From positions 19,846 through 83,845 of the forward strand of contig JAUSNJ010000024.1 of the NCBI GenBank assembly GCA_030645355.1: DNA of 64,000 nucleotides. The letters run 5' to 3'. Below the pieces are notes generated by a model, which saw only the letters and a program-made list of their open reading frames with translations, had not been told where the DNA came from and did no database searches. The translations under genes and the position numbers were made by a program. The DNA comes from Rhodoferax sp. GTDB taxonomy: Bacteria > Pseudomonadota > Gammaproteobacteria > Burkholderiales > Burkholderiaceae_C. Position 1 is the first letter of the stretch. Each line of letters starts with the position of its first letter. This document shows, piece by piece, positions 25,264 through 34,352 of the stretch.

Positions 25264-27054
25264 ATGACCTATCCCGTTACAACAAGAAAATTTGATGTCG
25301 TCATCGTCGGTGCCGGTGGCTCCGGCATGCGCGCGTCGCTGCAACTGGCCCGCGCCGGCCTGAACGTCGCCGTCCTGAGCAAAGTGTTCCCGACCCGTTC
25401 GCACACCGTGGCCGCGCAAGGCGGCATTGGTGCCTCGCTGGGCAACATGAACGACGACAACTGGCACTACCACTTCTACGACACCATCAAGGGTTCGGAC
25501 TGGCTGGGCGACCAGGATGCCATCGAGTTCATGTGCCGTGAAGCACCCAAGGTCGTCTACGACCTGGAACACATGGGCATGCCGTTTGACCGCAACCCGG
25601 ACGGCACCATTTACCAGCGTCCCTTTGGCGGCCACACCGCCAACTACGGTGAAAAAGCTGTCGAGCGCGCCTGCGCTGCGGCCGACCGCACCGGCCACGC
25701 CATGCTGCACACGCTGTACCAAAAGAATGTGGAAGCCAAGACCAGTTTCTTCGTCGAATGGATGGCGCTGGACCTGATCCGCGACGCCGAAGGCGATGTG
25801 GTCGGCGTGACCGCACTGGAAATGGAAACCGGCGACCTGCATGTGCTGCACGCCAAGACCGTGCTGCTGGCCACCGGCGGTGCCGGCCGTATCTTCGCAG
25901 CCTCGACCAATGCCTTCATCAACACCGGTGACGGCCTGGGCATGGCGGCCCGTGCCGGCATTCCACTCGAAGACATGGAGTTCTGGCAATTCCACCCCAC
26001 CGGTGTCGCTGGTGCCGGCGTGTTGCTGACCGAAGGCTGCCGCGGCGAAGGCGCCATTTTGCTGAACAGCAACGGCGAACGCTTCATGGAGCGCTACGCC
26101 CCAACCTTGAAGGACCTGGCTCCGCGCGATTTCGTGTCCCGCTCCATGGACCAGGAAATCAAGGAAGGCCGTGGCTGCGGACCCAACAAAGACTACGTGC
26201 TGCTCAAACTCGACCACCTGGGCGCAGAGACCATCCACAAGCGCCTGCCGTCGGTGTACGAGATTGGCGTCAACTTCGCCAATGTGGACATCACCCGTGA
26301 GCCCATCCCCGTCGTTCCCACCATCCACTACCAGATGGGCGGTATTCCCACCAATGTGAACGGCCAGGTCGTCGTTCCCAAGGGCGATGTGCACAACGCC
26401 GTCGTCAATGGCCTGTATGCAGTGGGCGAATGCTCCTGCGTCAGCGTGCACGGCGCCAACCGCCTGGGCACCAACTCACTGCTGGACCTGCTGGTGTTTG
26501 GCCGCGCTGCCGGCAACCACATCGTGGACTTTGCCAGCAAAACCAAGGCCCACAAGCCGCTGCCTGCCGATGCGGCCGACCGCACCATTGCCCGACTGTC
26601 ACGCCTGGACAACTCCACCAACGGTGAATACGCACAGAATGTGGCGGATGATCTGCGCGCCAGCATGCAATTGCACGCCGGCGTGTTCCGCACCCAGAAG
26701 AGCATGGACGAAGGCGTGGTCAAGATCGCCGAGCTGCGCAAGCGTGTCAACGCGATCACCTTGAAGGACAAATCCAAGGTCTTCAACACCGCACGGATCG
26801 AAGCCCTGGAAGTGGACAACCTGATTGAAGCGGCCCAGGCCACCATCGTGTCGGCGGCAGCACGCCATGAGAGCCGTGGCGCCCACACGGTGGACGACTA
26901 CAACGATACGCCAGAGCACCCGAATGGCCGCAACGATGCCGACTGGCACAAGCACACACTGTGGCATAGCGAGAGCAATTCGCTGAGCTACAAGCCGGTG
27001 CAAATGAAGCCCTTGACGGTTGAATCCGTGCCACTCAAAGTTCGCACATTCTGA
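25264..27054 (+). CDS. sdhA: Succinate dehydrogenase flavoprotein subunit
   Basis: Catalytic subunit oxidising succinate to fumarate; 596 residues. The FAD-binding GAGGSGMRAS is at residues 17-26, the covalent-FAD His in RSHTVAAQGGI (about 46-56), the active-site HPTG near 244, and the Arg-containing VHGANRLGTNSL near 395. Length and end are normal. It is in the sdhCDABE operon; a GAGG sequence precedes the sdhB start shortly after its stop. Confidence 0.98.
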   Translation: MTYPVTTRKFDVVIVGAGGSGMRASLQLARAGLNVAVLSKVFPTRSHTVAAQGGIGASLGNMNDDNWHYHFYDTIKGSDWLGDQDAIEFMCREAPKVVYDLEHMGMPFDRNPDGTIYQRPFGGHTANYGEKAVERACAAADRTGHAMLHTLYQKNVEAKTSFFVEWMALDLIRDAEGDVVGVTALEMETGDLHVLHAKTVLLATGGAGRIFAASTNAFINTGDGLGMAARAGIPLEDMEFWQFHPTGVAGAGVLLTEGCRGEGAILLNSNGERFMERYAPTLKDLAPRDFVSRSMDQEIKEGRGCGPNKDYVLLKLDHLGAETIHKRLPSVYEIGVNFANVDITREPIPVVPTIHYQMGGIPTNVNGQVVVPKGDVHNAVVNGLYAVGECSCVSVHGANRLGTNSLLDLLVFGRAAGNHIVDFASKTKAHKPLPADAADRTIARLSRLDNSTNGEYAQNVADDLRASMQLHAGVFRTQKSMDEGVVKIAELRKRVNAITLKDKSKVFNTARIEALEVDNLIEAAQATIVSAAARHESRGAHTVDDYNDTPEHPNGRNDADWHKHTLWHSESNSLSYKPVQMKPLTVESVPLKVRTF

Positions 27055-27071
27055 GAGATTGAGGAACACTT

Positions 27072-27776
27072 ATGACCAAACGCACTTTCTCCATCTACCG
27101 CTACGATCCGGACAAGGACGCCAAGCCCTACATGCAGGACATCGAAGTGGAACTCGATGGCAATGAGCGCATGCTGCTGGACGCCCTGATGAAACTCAAG
27201 GCGATTGACCCTACCATCTCGTTCCGGCGCTCCTGCCGCGAGGGCGTGTGCGGTTCAGACGCCATGAACATCAATGGCAAGAACGGTCTGGCCTGCCTGA
27301 CCAATATGCTGACACTGCCCGGCAAGATCGTCTTGAAGCCCCTGCCCGGCCTGCCCGTCATCCGCGACCTGATCGTGGACATGACGCAGTTCTTCAAGCA
27401 GTACAACTCGATCAAGCCGTATTTGATCAACGACACGGTGCCGCCTGAAATAGAACGTCTGCAAAGCCCCGAAGAGCGCGAAGAGCTCAATGGCCTGTAT
27501 GAATGCATTTTGTGCGCGAGCTGCTCCACCAGCTGCCCCAGTTTCTGGTGGAACCCCGACAAGTTCGTGGGTCCTGCCGGTCTGTTGCAAGCCTACCGCT
27601 TTCTCGCGGATAGCCGCGACCAGGCCACCGGCGAACGCCTGGACAACCTGGAAGACCCATACCGCCTGTTCCGCTGCCACTCCATCATGAATTGTGTGGA
27701 CGTGTGCCCCAAGGGATTGAACCCGACCAAGGCCATTGGCAAGATCAAGGAAATGATGGTGATGCGCACCGTTTGA
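27072..27776 (+). CDS. sdhB: Succinate dehydrogenase iron-sulfur subunit
   Basis: Electron-transfer subunit of complex II; 234 residues. The [2Fe-2S] ligands are in CREGVCGSDAMNINGKNGLAC, the [4Fe-4S] ligands in CILCASCSTSC, and the [3Fe-4S] ligands in CHSIMNCVDVCPKG. Its stop codon overlaps the start of sdhE (TGATG), so translation is probably coupled. Confidence 0.98.
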   Translation: MTKRTFSIYRYDPDKDAKPYMQDIEVELDGNERMLLDALMKLKAIDPTISFRRSCREGVCGSDAMNINGKNGLACLTNMLTLPGKIVLKPLPGLPVIRDLIVDMTQFFKQYNSIKPYLINDTVPPEIERLQSPEEREELNGLYECILCASCSTSCPSFWWNPDKFVGPAGLLQAYRFLADSRDQATGERLDNLEDPYRLFRCHSIMNCVDVCPKGLNPTKAIGKIKEMMVMRTV

Positions 27777-28069
27777 TGGATATGCATGAAGTCGAAGACA
27801 ACCTGCTTGACGAACGGGCTCTCAGCAAGCTGCGGTGGCGGTGTCGCCGCGGGCTGCTGGAGAACGACTTGTTCATCGAGCGGTTCTTTCAAAACTTCAG
27901 CGAGTCGCTGACGGTACGCCAGGCCCATGCACTGGGCTTATTGATGGACTTGAGCGACAACGATTTGTTGGACGTGCAATTGGCACGGAAATCGGTCGCG
28001 CAGGTATCGGAGTCGCTGGATCGCGAAGATGTGCACGAAGTTCTAAGTATGTTGAGAAAAAACTGTTGA
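27776..28069 (+). CDS. sdhE: FAD assembly factor SdhE (CptB)
   Basis: Small protein promoting covalent flavinylation of SdhA. The 97-residue product contains the conserved [17 protein letters not shown] segment with the RGxxE motif, and an all-helical remainder. The track ORF begins inside sdhB; the ATG overlapping the sdhB stop, or one two codons later (MHEVEDN), is the true start. Position between sdhB and gltA is typical for betaproteobacteria. Confidence 0.92.
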   Translation: MDMHEVEDNLLDERALSKLRWRCRRGLLENDLFIERFFQNFSESLTVRQAHALGLLMDLSDNDLLDVQLARKSVAQVSESLDREDVHEVLSMLRKNC

Positions 28070-28079
28070 AAGGTCGAAA

Positions 28080-29390
28080 ATGAAACTAGCAGACAACAAA
28101 GCCACCCTGTCATTCAGCAATGGCAGCCCCAGCGTCGAATTGCCTGTCTACCAGGGCAGCGTCGGCCCGGATGTTGTGGACATTCGCAAGCTGTATGCGC
28201 AAACCGGCATGTTCACGTACGACCCCGGCTTCCTGTCGACGGCGTCGTGCCAGTCGGCCATCACCTACATCGATGGTGACAAGGGCGAGTTGCTGTACCG
28301 CGGCTACCCGATTGAGCAGTTGGCGACCAACTGCGATTTCATGGAGACTTGCCACTTGTTGTTGTACGGAAACCTGCCCAACGCACAGGGCAAGGCCGAA
28401 TTCACCAAGCGTGTGGCCAACCACACCATGGTCAACGAGCAGATGCAGTTTTTCCTGCGTGGCTTCCGCCGCGATGCGCACCCCATGGCCATCATGACCG
28501 GACTGGTGGGCGCCCTGTCGGCCTTCTACCATGACAGCACCGATATCAACAATCCGGAACACCGCGAAGTCTCCGCGATTCGTTTGATCGCAAAAATGCC
28601 TACGCTGGTTGCGATGGCGTACAAGTACAGCGCTGGTCAGCCTTACATGTACCCCAAGAACAACCTGAGCTACGCCGGTAACTTCTTGCACATGATGTTC
28701 GCAACGCCCTGCGAAGAATACGTTGTCAACCCCGTGATCGAACGTGCACTGGACCGAATTTTCGTGCTGCACGCCGACCACGAGCAAAACGCATCCACCT
28801 CCACCGTGCGCCTGTGCGGCAGCTCCGGCACCAACCCCTTTGCCGCCATTGCCGCCGGTGTAGCCTGCCTGTGGGGCCCTGCCCACGGTGGCGCCAACGA
28901 GGCTTGCCTGAACATGCTGGAAGACATCCAGAAAATGGGCGGCATCTCCAAGGTCGGACAGTTCATGGAGCAGGTCAAGGACAAGAACTCTGGCGTCAAG
29001 CTGATGGGCTTTGGTCACCGCGTGTACAAGAACTACGACCCACGCGCCAAACTGATGCAGGAAACCTGCAAGGAAGTTCTGACGGCCCTGGGCCTGGAAA
29101 ACGATCCTTTGTTCAAGCTCGCGATGGCGCTCGAAAAAATCGCTTTGGAAGACGAGTACTTCGTTTCACGCAAGCTCTACCCCAACGTGGACTTCTACTC
29201 CGGCATCGTCCAGCGCGCTATCGGTATTCCGGTGAGCCTGTTCACCGCGATCTTCGCACTGGCCCGTACCGTCGGCTGGATCGCGCAATTGAATGAAATG
29301 ATTGGCGATCCCGAGTACAAGATTGGCCGTCCACGCCAGTTGTTCACCGGCTCCGAGCGCCGCGACGTACTGCCTATCGCGCAACGCTAA
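28080..29390 (+). CDS. gltA: Citrate synthase (type II, hexameric)
   Basis: Condenses oxaloacetate and acetyl-CoA to citrate. The 436-residue product has the type II N-terminal extension ([18 protein letters not shown]) and the catalytic residues: His in LRGCGS-like [21 protein letters not shown], His in [15 protein letters not shown], and the Asp region near DFYSG. Residues that make the E. coli enzyme NADH-sensitive cannot be judged by eye. It is the last gene of the sdh operon, 10 bp after sdhE, and is closed by a strong terminator. Confidence 0.97.
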   Translation: MKLADNKATLSFSNGSPSVELPVYQGSVGPDVVDIRKLYAQTGMFTYDPGFLSTASCQSAITYIDGDKGELLYRGYPIEQLATNCDFMETCHLLLYGNLPNAQGKAEFTKRVANHTMVNEQMQFFLRGFRRDAHPMAIMTGLVGALSAFYHDSTDINNPEHREVSAIRLIAKMPTLVAMAYKYSAGQPYMYPKNNLSYAGNFLHMMFATPCEEYVVNPVIERALDRIFVLHADHEQNASTSTVRLCGSSGTNPFAAIAAGVACLWGPAHGGANEACLNMLEDIQKMGGISKVGQFMEQVKDKNSGVKLMGFGHRVYKNYDPRAKLMQETCKEVLTALGLENDPLFKLAMALEKIALEDEYFVSRKLYPNVDFYSGIVQRAIGIPVSLFTAIFALARTVGWIAQLNEMIGDPEYKIGRPRQLFTGSERRDVLPIAQR

Positions 29391-29407
29391 ATTGCCGCAC
29401 TCCCTAG

Positions 29408-29443
29408 AAAGCCCGCTGGCGGTTACCGTCGGCGGGCTTTTTA
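29408..29443 (+). terminator. Rho-independent terminator after gltA
   Basis: AAAGCCCGC..loop..GCGGGCTTT followed by TTA lies 18 bp after the gltA stop. It ends the sdhCDABE-gltA transcript. Confidence 0.93.
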
Positions 29444-29508
29444 TTTGCCTGCCCACTGGCTGACTTCAACCGGTTACTCAACCTGGCCGGTCAGCAGCCA
29501 ACCGGCTT

Positions 29509-29562
29509 GCTACACATTTGATAGCTGCATTGGTATATTGCACGAGGGCTAAGGGCTATTTC
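29509..29562 (+). repeat. Dispersed repeat, intergenic copy between gltA and the LysR gene
   Basis: GCTACACATTTGATAGCTGC..GCACGAGGGCTAAGGGCTATTT is one of the best-preserved copies in the window. The 353-bp gap 29391-29743 otherwise holds the gltA terminator and a LysR-type dyad near its right end; I see no small gene in it. Confidence 0.85.
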
Positions 29563-29714
29563 TTCTGAGAATGTCTTCCACGCATCCCTGGGCGTCGGCG
29601 CCCTCCGCGCGCTGGGTTAGGGGGTAGCCGCCCCTGGGCAACATGGCTTGGCATACCTACCATCGCAAAACACGATGTCAACTCATAAAATGCTGTAGCA
29701 AAATAGGGGCATTC

Positions 29715-29729
29715 ATCGCCATTAGCGAT
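29715..29729. promoter_or_regulatory. LysR-type operator candidate
   Basis: ATCGCCATTAGCGAT is a perfect interrupted dyad (ATCGC-N5-GCGAT) with the T-N11-A layout of LysR-family sites. It ends 14 bp before the LysR regulator ATG and could mediate autoregulation. The same dyad would form a small hairpin just before the ribosome-binding site. Confidence 0.5.
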
Positions 29730-29743
29730 GCCAACAAGGAACA

Positions 29744-30691
29744 ATGAGCACCCCCGACCGCAGTATTGCCCGCCGCATAGACCTGACTTCGCTTCAGCTC
29801 TTTGCCGCGGTCTGCGAACTGGGCAGCATTGGCAAGGCGGCGCAACGGGAGTTCATTGCGCCTTCGGCCCTGAGCAAGCGGCTCAGTGATCTGGAGGCCA
29901 CGCTGGGCAGTGCGCTCTTGCACCGCCACTCACGCGGTGTCCACCTGACGCCTGCGGGCCAGAGCCTGTTGCACCATGCGCGTAGCGTGCTGTTCAGCCT
30001 CGAACGCATGCAGGCCGAACTCAGCGAATACGCAGATGGCGCGCGCGGCCAGGTCCGGATGCACGCCAGCATCTCGGCCACGGTGCAGTTTTTGCCAGAA
30101 GACCTGGGTGCCTTCATCCGCACGCACCAGGGCGTCAAGATCGACCTCGAAGAACATCTGAGCAGCGAAGTGCTGCGCGCGGTGCAGGAAGGTGCAGCCG
30201 ATCTCGGCGTGTGCAACACAGCCGATGGTGTGGGCGAGCTGCAAACCCTGCCCTATCGACAAGACCAGCTCGTGCTCATCGTGCCCACGGGACATGCACT
30301 GGCAGCCAAGACCAGCGTGGCCTTTGAAGAAACCCTGGCCTTTGACCACGTGGGACTGCACTCCAACAGCTCCATTTATGTGGCCATGCGCCAGGCCGCT
30401 GCTGCATTGGGGCAGAGCATCAAACTGCGCATACAGGTCAGTGGACTGGACGCCATGGGCCGCATGATCCTCAACGGGCTGGGCATTGGCGTGATGCCCT
30501 TGCGCGCCTTTACGCTGATGCACAGCGCGGGCGGCCTCATGGCCGTGGCCCTGAACGATGCCTGGACCACACGCCGCATCGAGCTGGTAGCCCGCGACTT
30601 CTCCACGCTGCCGCGCACGGCGCGGCTGCTGGTGGACCACCTCACCGCCGCTAACCACACGATGACCCCGCAGCCAGGGGCCCAAGCCTAA
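29744..30691 (+). CDS. LysR family transcriptional regulator
   Basis: A 315-residue regulator. The N-terminal winged helix-turn-helix (about residues 12-72) has [21 protein letters not shown] and [17 protein letters not shown]; the remainder is the periplasmic-binding-protein-like effector domain. It lies 28 bp upstream of leuC on the same strand with no terminator between, so leuC may be cotranscribed. Its effector and targets are unknown; a leucine- or TCA-related role is only suggested by position. It has a LysR-type dyad just upstream. Confidence 0.88.
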   Translation: MSTPDRSIARRIDLTSLQLFAAVCELGSIGKAAQREFIAPSALSKRLSDLEATLGSALLHRHSRGVHLTPAGQSLLHHARSVLFSLERMQAELSEYADGARGQVRMHASISATVQFLPEDLGAFIRTHQGVKIDLEEHLSSEVLRAVQEGAADLGVCNTADGVGELQTLPYRQDQLVLIVPTGHALAAKTSVAFEETLAFDHVGLHSNSSIYVAMRQAAAALGQSIKLRIQVSGLDAMGRMILNGLGIGVMPLRAFTLMHSAGGLMAVALNDAWTTRRIELVARDFSTLPRTARLLVDHLTAANHTMTPQPGAQA

Positions 30692-30719
30692 AATTCAATT
30701 TCACAAGGAAAACCTCACC

Positions 30720-32168
30720 ATGGCACGCACGCTCTACGACAAACTCTGGGACGACCATGTCGTCCACACCGAAGACGACGGCACCGCCATCCTCTACATC
30801 GACCGCCCCCTGGTCCATGAAGTCACCCGCCCCCAGGCCTTCGAAGGCCTGCGTGTCGCCGGCCGCAAGGTCTGGCGTGTCAGCTCCATTGTGGCCACCG
30901 CCGACCACAACACGCCCACCACCGGCTGGGAGCGCGGCTACGACGGCATCACCGACCCGACAAGCAAAGAGCAGGTCATGACGCTGGACTCCAATATCAG
31001 TGAATTTGGATCCGCCGCCTACTTCCCCTTCCTGTCCAAGCGCCAGGGCATCGTGCACGTCATCGGGCCAGAGAACGGTGCCACCCTGCCCGGCATGACG
31101 GTCGTCTGTGGTGACTCGCACACCTCCACCCACGGCGCGTTTGGTGCACTGGCACACGGCATCGGTACCAGCGAGGTCGAGCATGTGATGGCCACGCAAA
31201 CCCTGCTGGCCAAAAAGGCCAAGAACATGCTGGTCAAGGTCGAAGGCACGGTCGCCCATGGCATCACGGCCAAGGACATTGTGCTGGCCATCATCGGCAA
31301 GATCGGCACCGCGGGCGGTACCGGTTACACCATCGAGTTTGGCGGCACTGCCATTCGTGCCCTCTCCATGGAAGGCCGCATGACCGTCTGCAATATGGCC
31401 ATCGAGGCCGGCGCCCGCGCAGGCCTGGTGGCGGTGGATGAAAAGACCATTGACTACGTCAAAGGCCGTCCTCTCGCCCCCGGTGCCAATGCCACCAGCC
31501 CCGAGGCGGCGGCCGTGGAGTGGGACCAGGCCGTGGCGTTCTGGAAGACACTGCACTCCGACGCCGGTGCGCATTTCGACACCGTGGTCGCTCTGGACGC
31601 CACCCAGATCGTTCCGCAAGTGACCTGGGGTACGTCGCCTGAAATGGTACTGGGCATTGACGCCCGTGTGCCGGACCCGGACAAGGAAAAAGACGCCAAC
31701 AAACGTGGCGCCATCGAACGTGCATTGACCTATATGGGTCTGGAGCCCGGCAAGGCGCTGGACGATCTGTTTGTCGACAAGGTCTTCATCGGTTCCTGCA
31801 CCAACAGCCGCATCGAAGACATGCGCGAAGCCGCCGCTGTGGTCAGGAAGCTCGGCCAGAAGGTCGCCAAGAACATCAAGCTGGCGATGGTGGTTCCGGG
31901 CTCTGGCCTGGTGAAAGACCAGGCTGAGCGCGAAGGACTGCACGAAATATTCAAGGCTGCCGGCTTCGAATGGCGCGAACCCGGTTGCTCCATGTGCCTG
32001 GCCATGAATGCGGACCGGCTGGAGCCGGGCGAGCGCTGCGCCTCCACCAGCAACCGCAATTTCGAAGGGCGTCAAGGCGCCGGTGGACGTACCCATCTGG
32101 TAAGCCCGGCGATGGCAGCAGCAGCAGCCATCCACGGCCATTTTGTCGATATCCGCAAGTTCAGCTAA
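30720..32168 (+). CDS. leuC: 3-isopropylmalate dehydratase large subunit
   Basis: Second step of leucine synthesis, isomerising 2- to 3-isopropylmalate with LeuD. The 482-residue product belongs to the aconitase superfamily: [15 protein letters not shown] substrate loop, [4Fe-4S] cysteines in [11 protein letters not shown] and GCSMCLAMN, and a normal C-terminus. AAGGAAAA precedes the ATG. It is followed by a tiny entericidin gene and then leuD. Confidence 0.97.
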   Translation: MARTLYDKLWDDHVVHTEDDGTAILYIDRPLVHEVTRPQAFEGLRVAGRKVWRVSSIVATADHNTPTTGWERGYDGITDPTSKEQVMTLDSNISEFGSAAYFPFLSKRQGIVHVIGPENGATLPGMTVVCGDSHTSTHGAFGALAHGIGTSEVEHVMATQTLLAKKAKNMLVKVEGTVAHGITAKDIVLAIIGKIGTAGGTGYTIEFGGTAIRALSMEGRMTVCNMAIEAGARAGLVAVDEKTIDYVKGRPLAPGANATSPEAAAVEWDQAVAFWKTLHSDAGAHFDTVVALDATQIVPQVTWGTSPEMVLGIDARVPDPDKEKDANKRGAIERALTYMGLEPGKALDDLFVDKVFIGSCTNSRIEDMREAAAVVRKLGQKVAKNIKLAMVVPGSGLVKDQAEREGLHEIFKAAGFEWREPGCSMCLAMNADRLEPGERCASTSNRNFEGRQGAGGRTHLVSPAMAAAAAIHGHFVDIRKFS

Positions 32169-32198
32169 CCCAACCAACCCCACCGAGAGGACACCACC

Positions 32199-32327
32199 AT
32201 GAAAACCATCGTTTACGCCGTGTGCGCATCTGCCCTGTTGCTGGTAACCGCTTGCAACACCGTCAAGGGTGTGGGCCAGGACATCCAGAAGGCTGGAGAG
32301 AAGATCGAAGGCGCGGCCAAGAAATGA
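32199..32327 (+). CDS. Entericidin EcnA/B family small lipoprotein
   Basis: Too short for the ORF track. It encodes 42 residues: a signal peptide ending in the lipobox LVTAC, then a short mature part ([20 protein letters not shown]) that matches the entericidin pattern of a small amphipathic Lys/Gly-rich lipoprotein. A GAGAGG sequence precedes the ATG. The stop codon overlaps the leuD start (ATGA), so the gene is wedged into the leuCD operon and translationally coupled to leuD. Family members are implicated in envelope stress or programmed lysis; why one sits between the two isopropylmalate isomerase subunits is unknown. Confidence 0.9.
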   Translation: MKTIVYAVCASALLLVTACNTVKGVGQDIQKAGEKIEGAAKK

Positions 32328-32974
32328 ACCCGTTCACCATTCACAAGGGGCTGGTCGCGCCCATGGACCGCGAGAACGTGGACACGGACGCCATCATCCC
32401 CAAGCAGTTTCTGAAGTCCATCCGCAAGACCGGTTTTGGACAAAACCTGTTCGACGAGTGGCGTTACCTGGACGCGGGCTTTCCGGGCCAGGACCCTGCC
32501 AGCCGCAAACCCAACCCGGACTTTGTGTTGAACCAGCCGCGCTATGCCGGAGCAAGCATCCTGCTGGCGCGCAAGAACTTTGGCTGCGGTTCGTCGCGCG
32601 AACATGCGCCCTGGGCGCTGGACCAGTACGGCTTTCGCGCCATCATTGCACCCAGCTACGCAGACATTTTCTTCAACAACAGCTTCAAGAACGGCCTGCT
32701 GCCAATCGTGCTGAGTGAAGCACAGGTCGACCAGTTGTTCAACGAAGCGCTGGCCTTCCCCGGCTACCAGCTCACCATCGATCTGGAGCGCCAGGTCATC
32801 GTCAAGCCCCAGGGTGAAGAGATTGCGTTTGACGTGCAGGCTTTCCGCAAATACTGCCTGCTCAATGGCTTCGATGACATTGGCCTGACCCTGCGCCATG
32901 CCGACAAGATCAAGGCATTTGAGACCGAACGGCTTGCGCAAAAACCGTGGCTTGCCCGCAGCATGACTGCATGA
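32324..32974 (+). CDS. leuD: 3-isopropylmalate dehydratase small subunit
   Basis: Swivel-domain partner of LeuC; 216 residues. The opening [27 protein letters not shown] and [15 protein letters not shown] are the family signatures. The track ORF extends far upstream through leuC antisense frames; the ATG that overlaps the entericidin stop is the true start. Confidence 0.96.
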   Translation: MNPFTIHKGLVAPMDRENVDTDAIIPKQFLKSIRKTGFGQNLFDEWRYLDAGFPGQDPASRKPNPDFVLNQPRYAGASILLARKNFGCGSSREHAPWALDQYGFRAIIAPSYADIFFNNSFKNGLLPIVLSEAQVDQLFNEALAFPGYQLTIDLERQVIVKPQGEEIAFDVQAFRKYCLLNGFDDIGLTLRHADKIKAFETERLAQKPWLARSMTA

Positions 32975-32999
32975 GTTGCTATTAATAGTAGAGCATTGC

Positions 33000-33035
33000 G
33001 GGTCAGACCAGTCGCGCAGCGACGTGCTCTGACCC
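33000..33035. repeat. Palindromic REP-like hairpin before leuB
   Basis: Nested dyads GGGTCAGA..GTCGC gca GCGAC..TCTGACCC form a strong hairpin in the 84-bp leuD-leuB gap, ending 23 bp before the leuB ATG. A related palindrome lies at the same relative position before trpB (39915-39954). Confidence 0.75.
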
Positions 33036-33058
33036 CAACGGATTGAGAAAGTTTGAAT

Positions 33059-34126
33059 ATGAAAATTGCAGTATTGCCCGGTGATGGCATCGGTACCGAA
33101 ATCGTCGCCGAGGCCGTCAAGGTATTGAACGTCCTGGGCCTGCCCCTGGAAATGGAAAGCGCCCTGGTCGGCGGTGCCGCCTACGAGGCCCATGGTCACC
33201 CCCTGCCCGAATCCACACTCAAGCTCGCCAAAGAAGCTGACGCGGTTTTGTTCGGTGCCGTCGGTGATTGGAAGTACGACAAGCTGGACCGCCCGCTGCG
33301 CCCCGAGCAGGCCATCCTGGGCCTGCGCAAGAACCTGGGCCTGTTCGCCAACTTCCGCCCCGCGATCTGCTACGAACAGCTGGTCGGTGCCTCAAGCCTC
33401 AAACCCGAGCTGATCTCGGGCCTGGACATCCTGATCATCCGCGAACTGACCGGTGACATCTACTTTGGCCAGCCCCGTGGTCGCCGCATCGCAACCGATG
33501 GCCACTTCCCTGGTGCCGAAGAAGCCTTTGACACCATGCGCTATTCGCGCCCCGAAATCGAGCGCATCTCCCACGTGGCTTTCCAGGCCGCGCGCAAGCG
33601 CAGCAAGCGCGTGACCAGCGTGGACAAGGCCAATGTGCTGGAAACCTTCCAGTTCTGGAAGGACGTGGTTTCTGAAGTCGGTCTGCAATACCCCGACGTG
33701 GAGCTGGACCACATGTACGTGGATAACGCCGCCATGCAACTGGTCAAGGCTCCCAAGCGTTTTGACGTGGTGGTGACCGGGAACATGTTTGGCGACATTT
33801 TGTCGGACGAAGCCTCCATGCTGACCGGCTCCATCGGCATGCTGCCCTCGGCATCGCTGAACGCCAGCAACCAGGGCCTGTACGAACCCAGCCACGGCAG
33901 TGCGCCAGACATTGCCGGCAAGGGCATCGCCAACCCGCTGGCCACCATTCTGAGTGCCGCCATGATGCTGCGCTTCAGCCTGAACCAGGAAGCCTCGGCG
34001 CAGCGCATTGAAGCCGCCGTGCAAAGAGTACTGGCGCAAGGCCTGCGCACCGCCGACATCTACAGCGAAGGCACGACCCGCGTCAGCACGCGCGAGATGG
34101 GCGACGCGGTTGTCAAGGCCTTGTAA
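33059..34126 (+). CDS. leuB: 3-isopropylmalate dehydrogenase
   Basis: NAD-dependent oxidative decarboxylase of leucine synthesis; 355 residues. It shows [16 protein letters not shown] at the N-terminus, [10 protein letters not shown], and the NAD/Mg site ([27 protein letters not shown]). The track begins at a TTG; the ATG two codons in follows GAGAAAG. It is downstream of leuD and a palindromic element. Its last codons overlap an inverted repeat and a candidate promoter for the asd leader. Confidence 0.97.
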   Translation: MKIAVLPGDGIGTEIVAEAVKVLNVLGLPLEMESALVGGAAYEAHGHPLPESTLKLAKEADAVLFGAVGDWKYDKLDRPLRPEQAILGLRKNLGLFANFRPAICYEQLVGASSLKPELISGLDILIIRELTGDIYFGQPRGRRIATDGHFPGAEEAFDTMRYSRPEIERISHVAFQAARKRSKRVTSVDKANVLETFQFWKDVVSEVGLQYPDVELDHMYVDNAAMQLVKAPKRFDVVVTGNMFGDILSDEASMLTGSIGMLPSASLNASNQGLYEPSHGSAPDIAGKGIANPLATILSAAMMLRFSLNQEASAQRIEAAVQRVLAQGLRTADIYSEGTTRVSTREMGDAVVKAL

Positions 34127-34142
34127 GTGCCTGGCTTACAAT
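34121..34142 (+). promoter_or_regulatory. Candidate promoter and operator dyad for the asd leader
   Basis: TTGTAAG-N7-CTTACAA (34121-34141) is a perfect 7-bp-arm dyad across the leuB stop codon. Its right arm overlaps TACAAT (34137-34142), a good -10 box. The distance from this -10 to the leader-peptide ATG (34149) would put transcription start at or next to the ATG, giving a leaderless mRNA. The -35 is not convincing, which fits an activator-dependent promoter. Confidence 0.45.
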
Positions 34143-34148
34143 CGGCGC

Positions 34149-34265
34149 ATGCAAATCAATCGCCCCGCTGTCCTGCCACTGCCCTTCTGCGGCGGTACAG
34201 GTGCGTGGGCCGGTGTGTCGTCAGCTACGCCTGCGACCACCAAGACGACAACCATTAAAGGCTAA
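34149..34265 (+). CDS. Candidate Thr/Ile-rich leader peptide upstream of asd
   Basis: A 38-codon ORF, too short for the track in its own right, in the 226-bp leuB-asd gap. Its last third is dense in threonine with one isoleucine (ATPATTKTTTIKG), seven Thr in all, which recalls attenuator leader peptides such as ThrL. asd makes aspartate semialdehyde, the precursor of Thr, Met, Lys and Ile, so Thr/Ile control would make sense. There is no good Shine-Dalgarno sequence, but a TACAAT box seven bases upstream suggests leaderless translation. Alternative hairpins follow directly after the stop. Chance composition cannot be excluded. Confidence 0.45.
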   Translation: MQINRPAVLPLPFCGGTGAWAGVSSATPATTKTTTIKG

Positions 34266-34268
34266 AGA

Positions 34269-34308
34269 GCCCGGTTCGTCGCGCCCTTCCCGGCCAGACG
34301 AGCCGGGC
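34269..34308 (+). promoter_or_regulatory. Alternative hairpins between the leader peptide and asd
   Basis: GCCCGGTTCGTC pairs with GACGAGCCGGGC (one G-U pair, 16-nt loop). A shorter stem CCCGGC/GCCGGG (34289-34307) uses the same right arm and excludes the first. GGCCGG inside the leader ORF (34209-34214) can also pair with CCGGCC in the loop. This mutually exclusive pairing is what attenuators show, but no U-run follows, so control of translation or Rho access is more likely than classical termination. Confidence 0.4.
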
Positions 34309-34352
34309 AGATCAAATTCTGAGTAGTTGAATTTTTCTGAAAGGGCAATGTC

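Noticed and set aside
24850-26451. 533-residue minus-strand ORF opposite sdhD/sdhA
   Set aside because: Antisense of conserved SDH genes with no motif or ribosome-binding site.
30651-32183. 510-residue minus-strand ORF opposite leuC
   Set aside because: Antisense shadow of leuC; no domain signature.
31970-32323. 118-residue N-terminal extension of LeuD in the track
   Set aside because: It is an out-of-frame reading of leuC and the entericidin gene; LeuD homology begins at the ATG at 32324.
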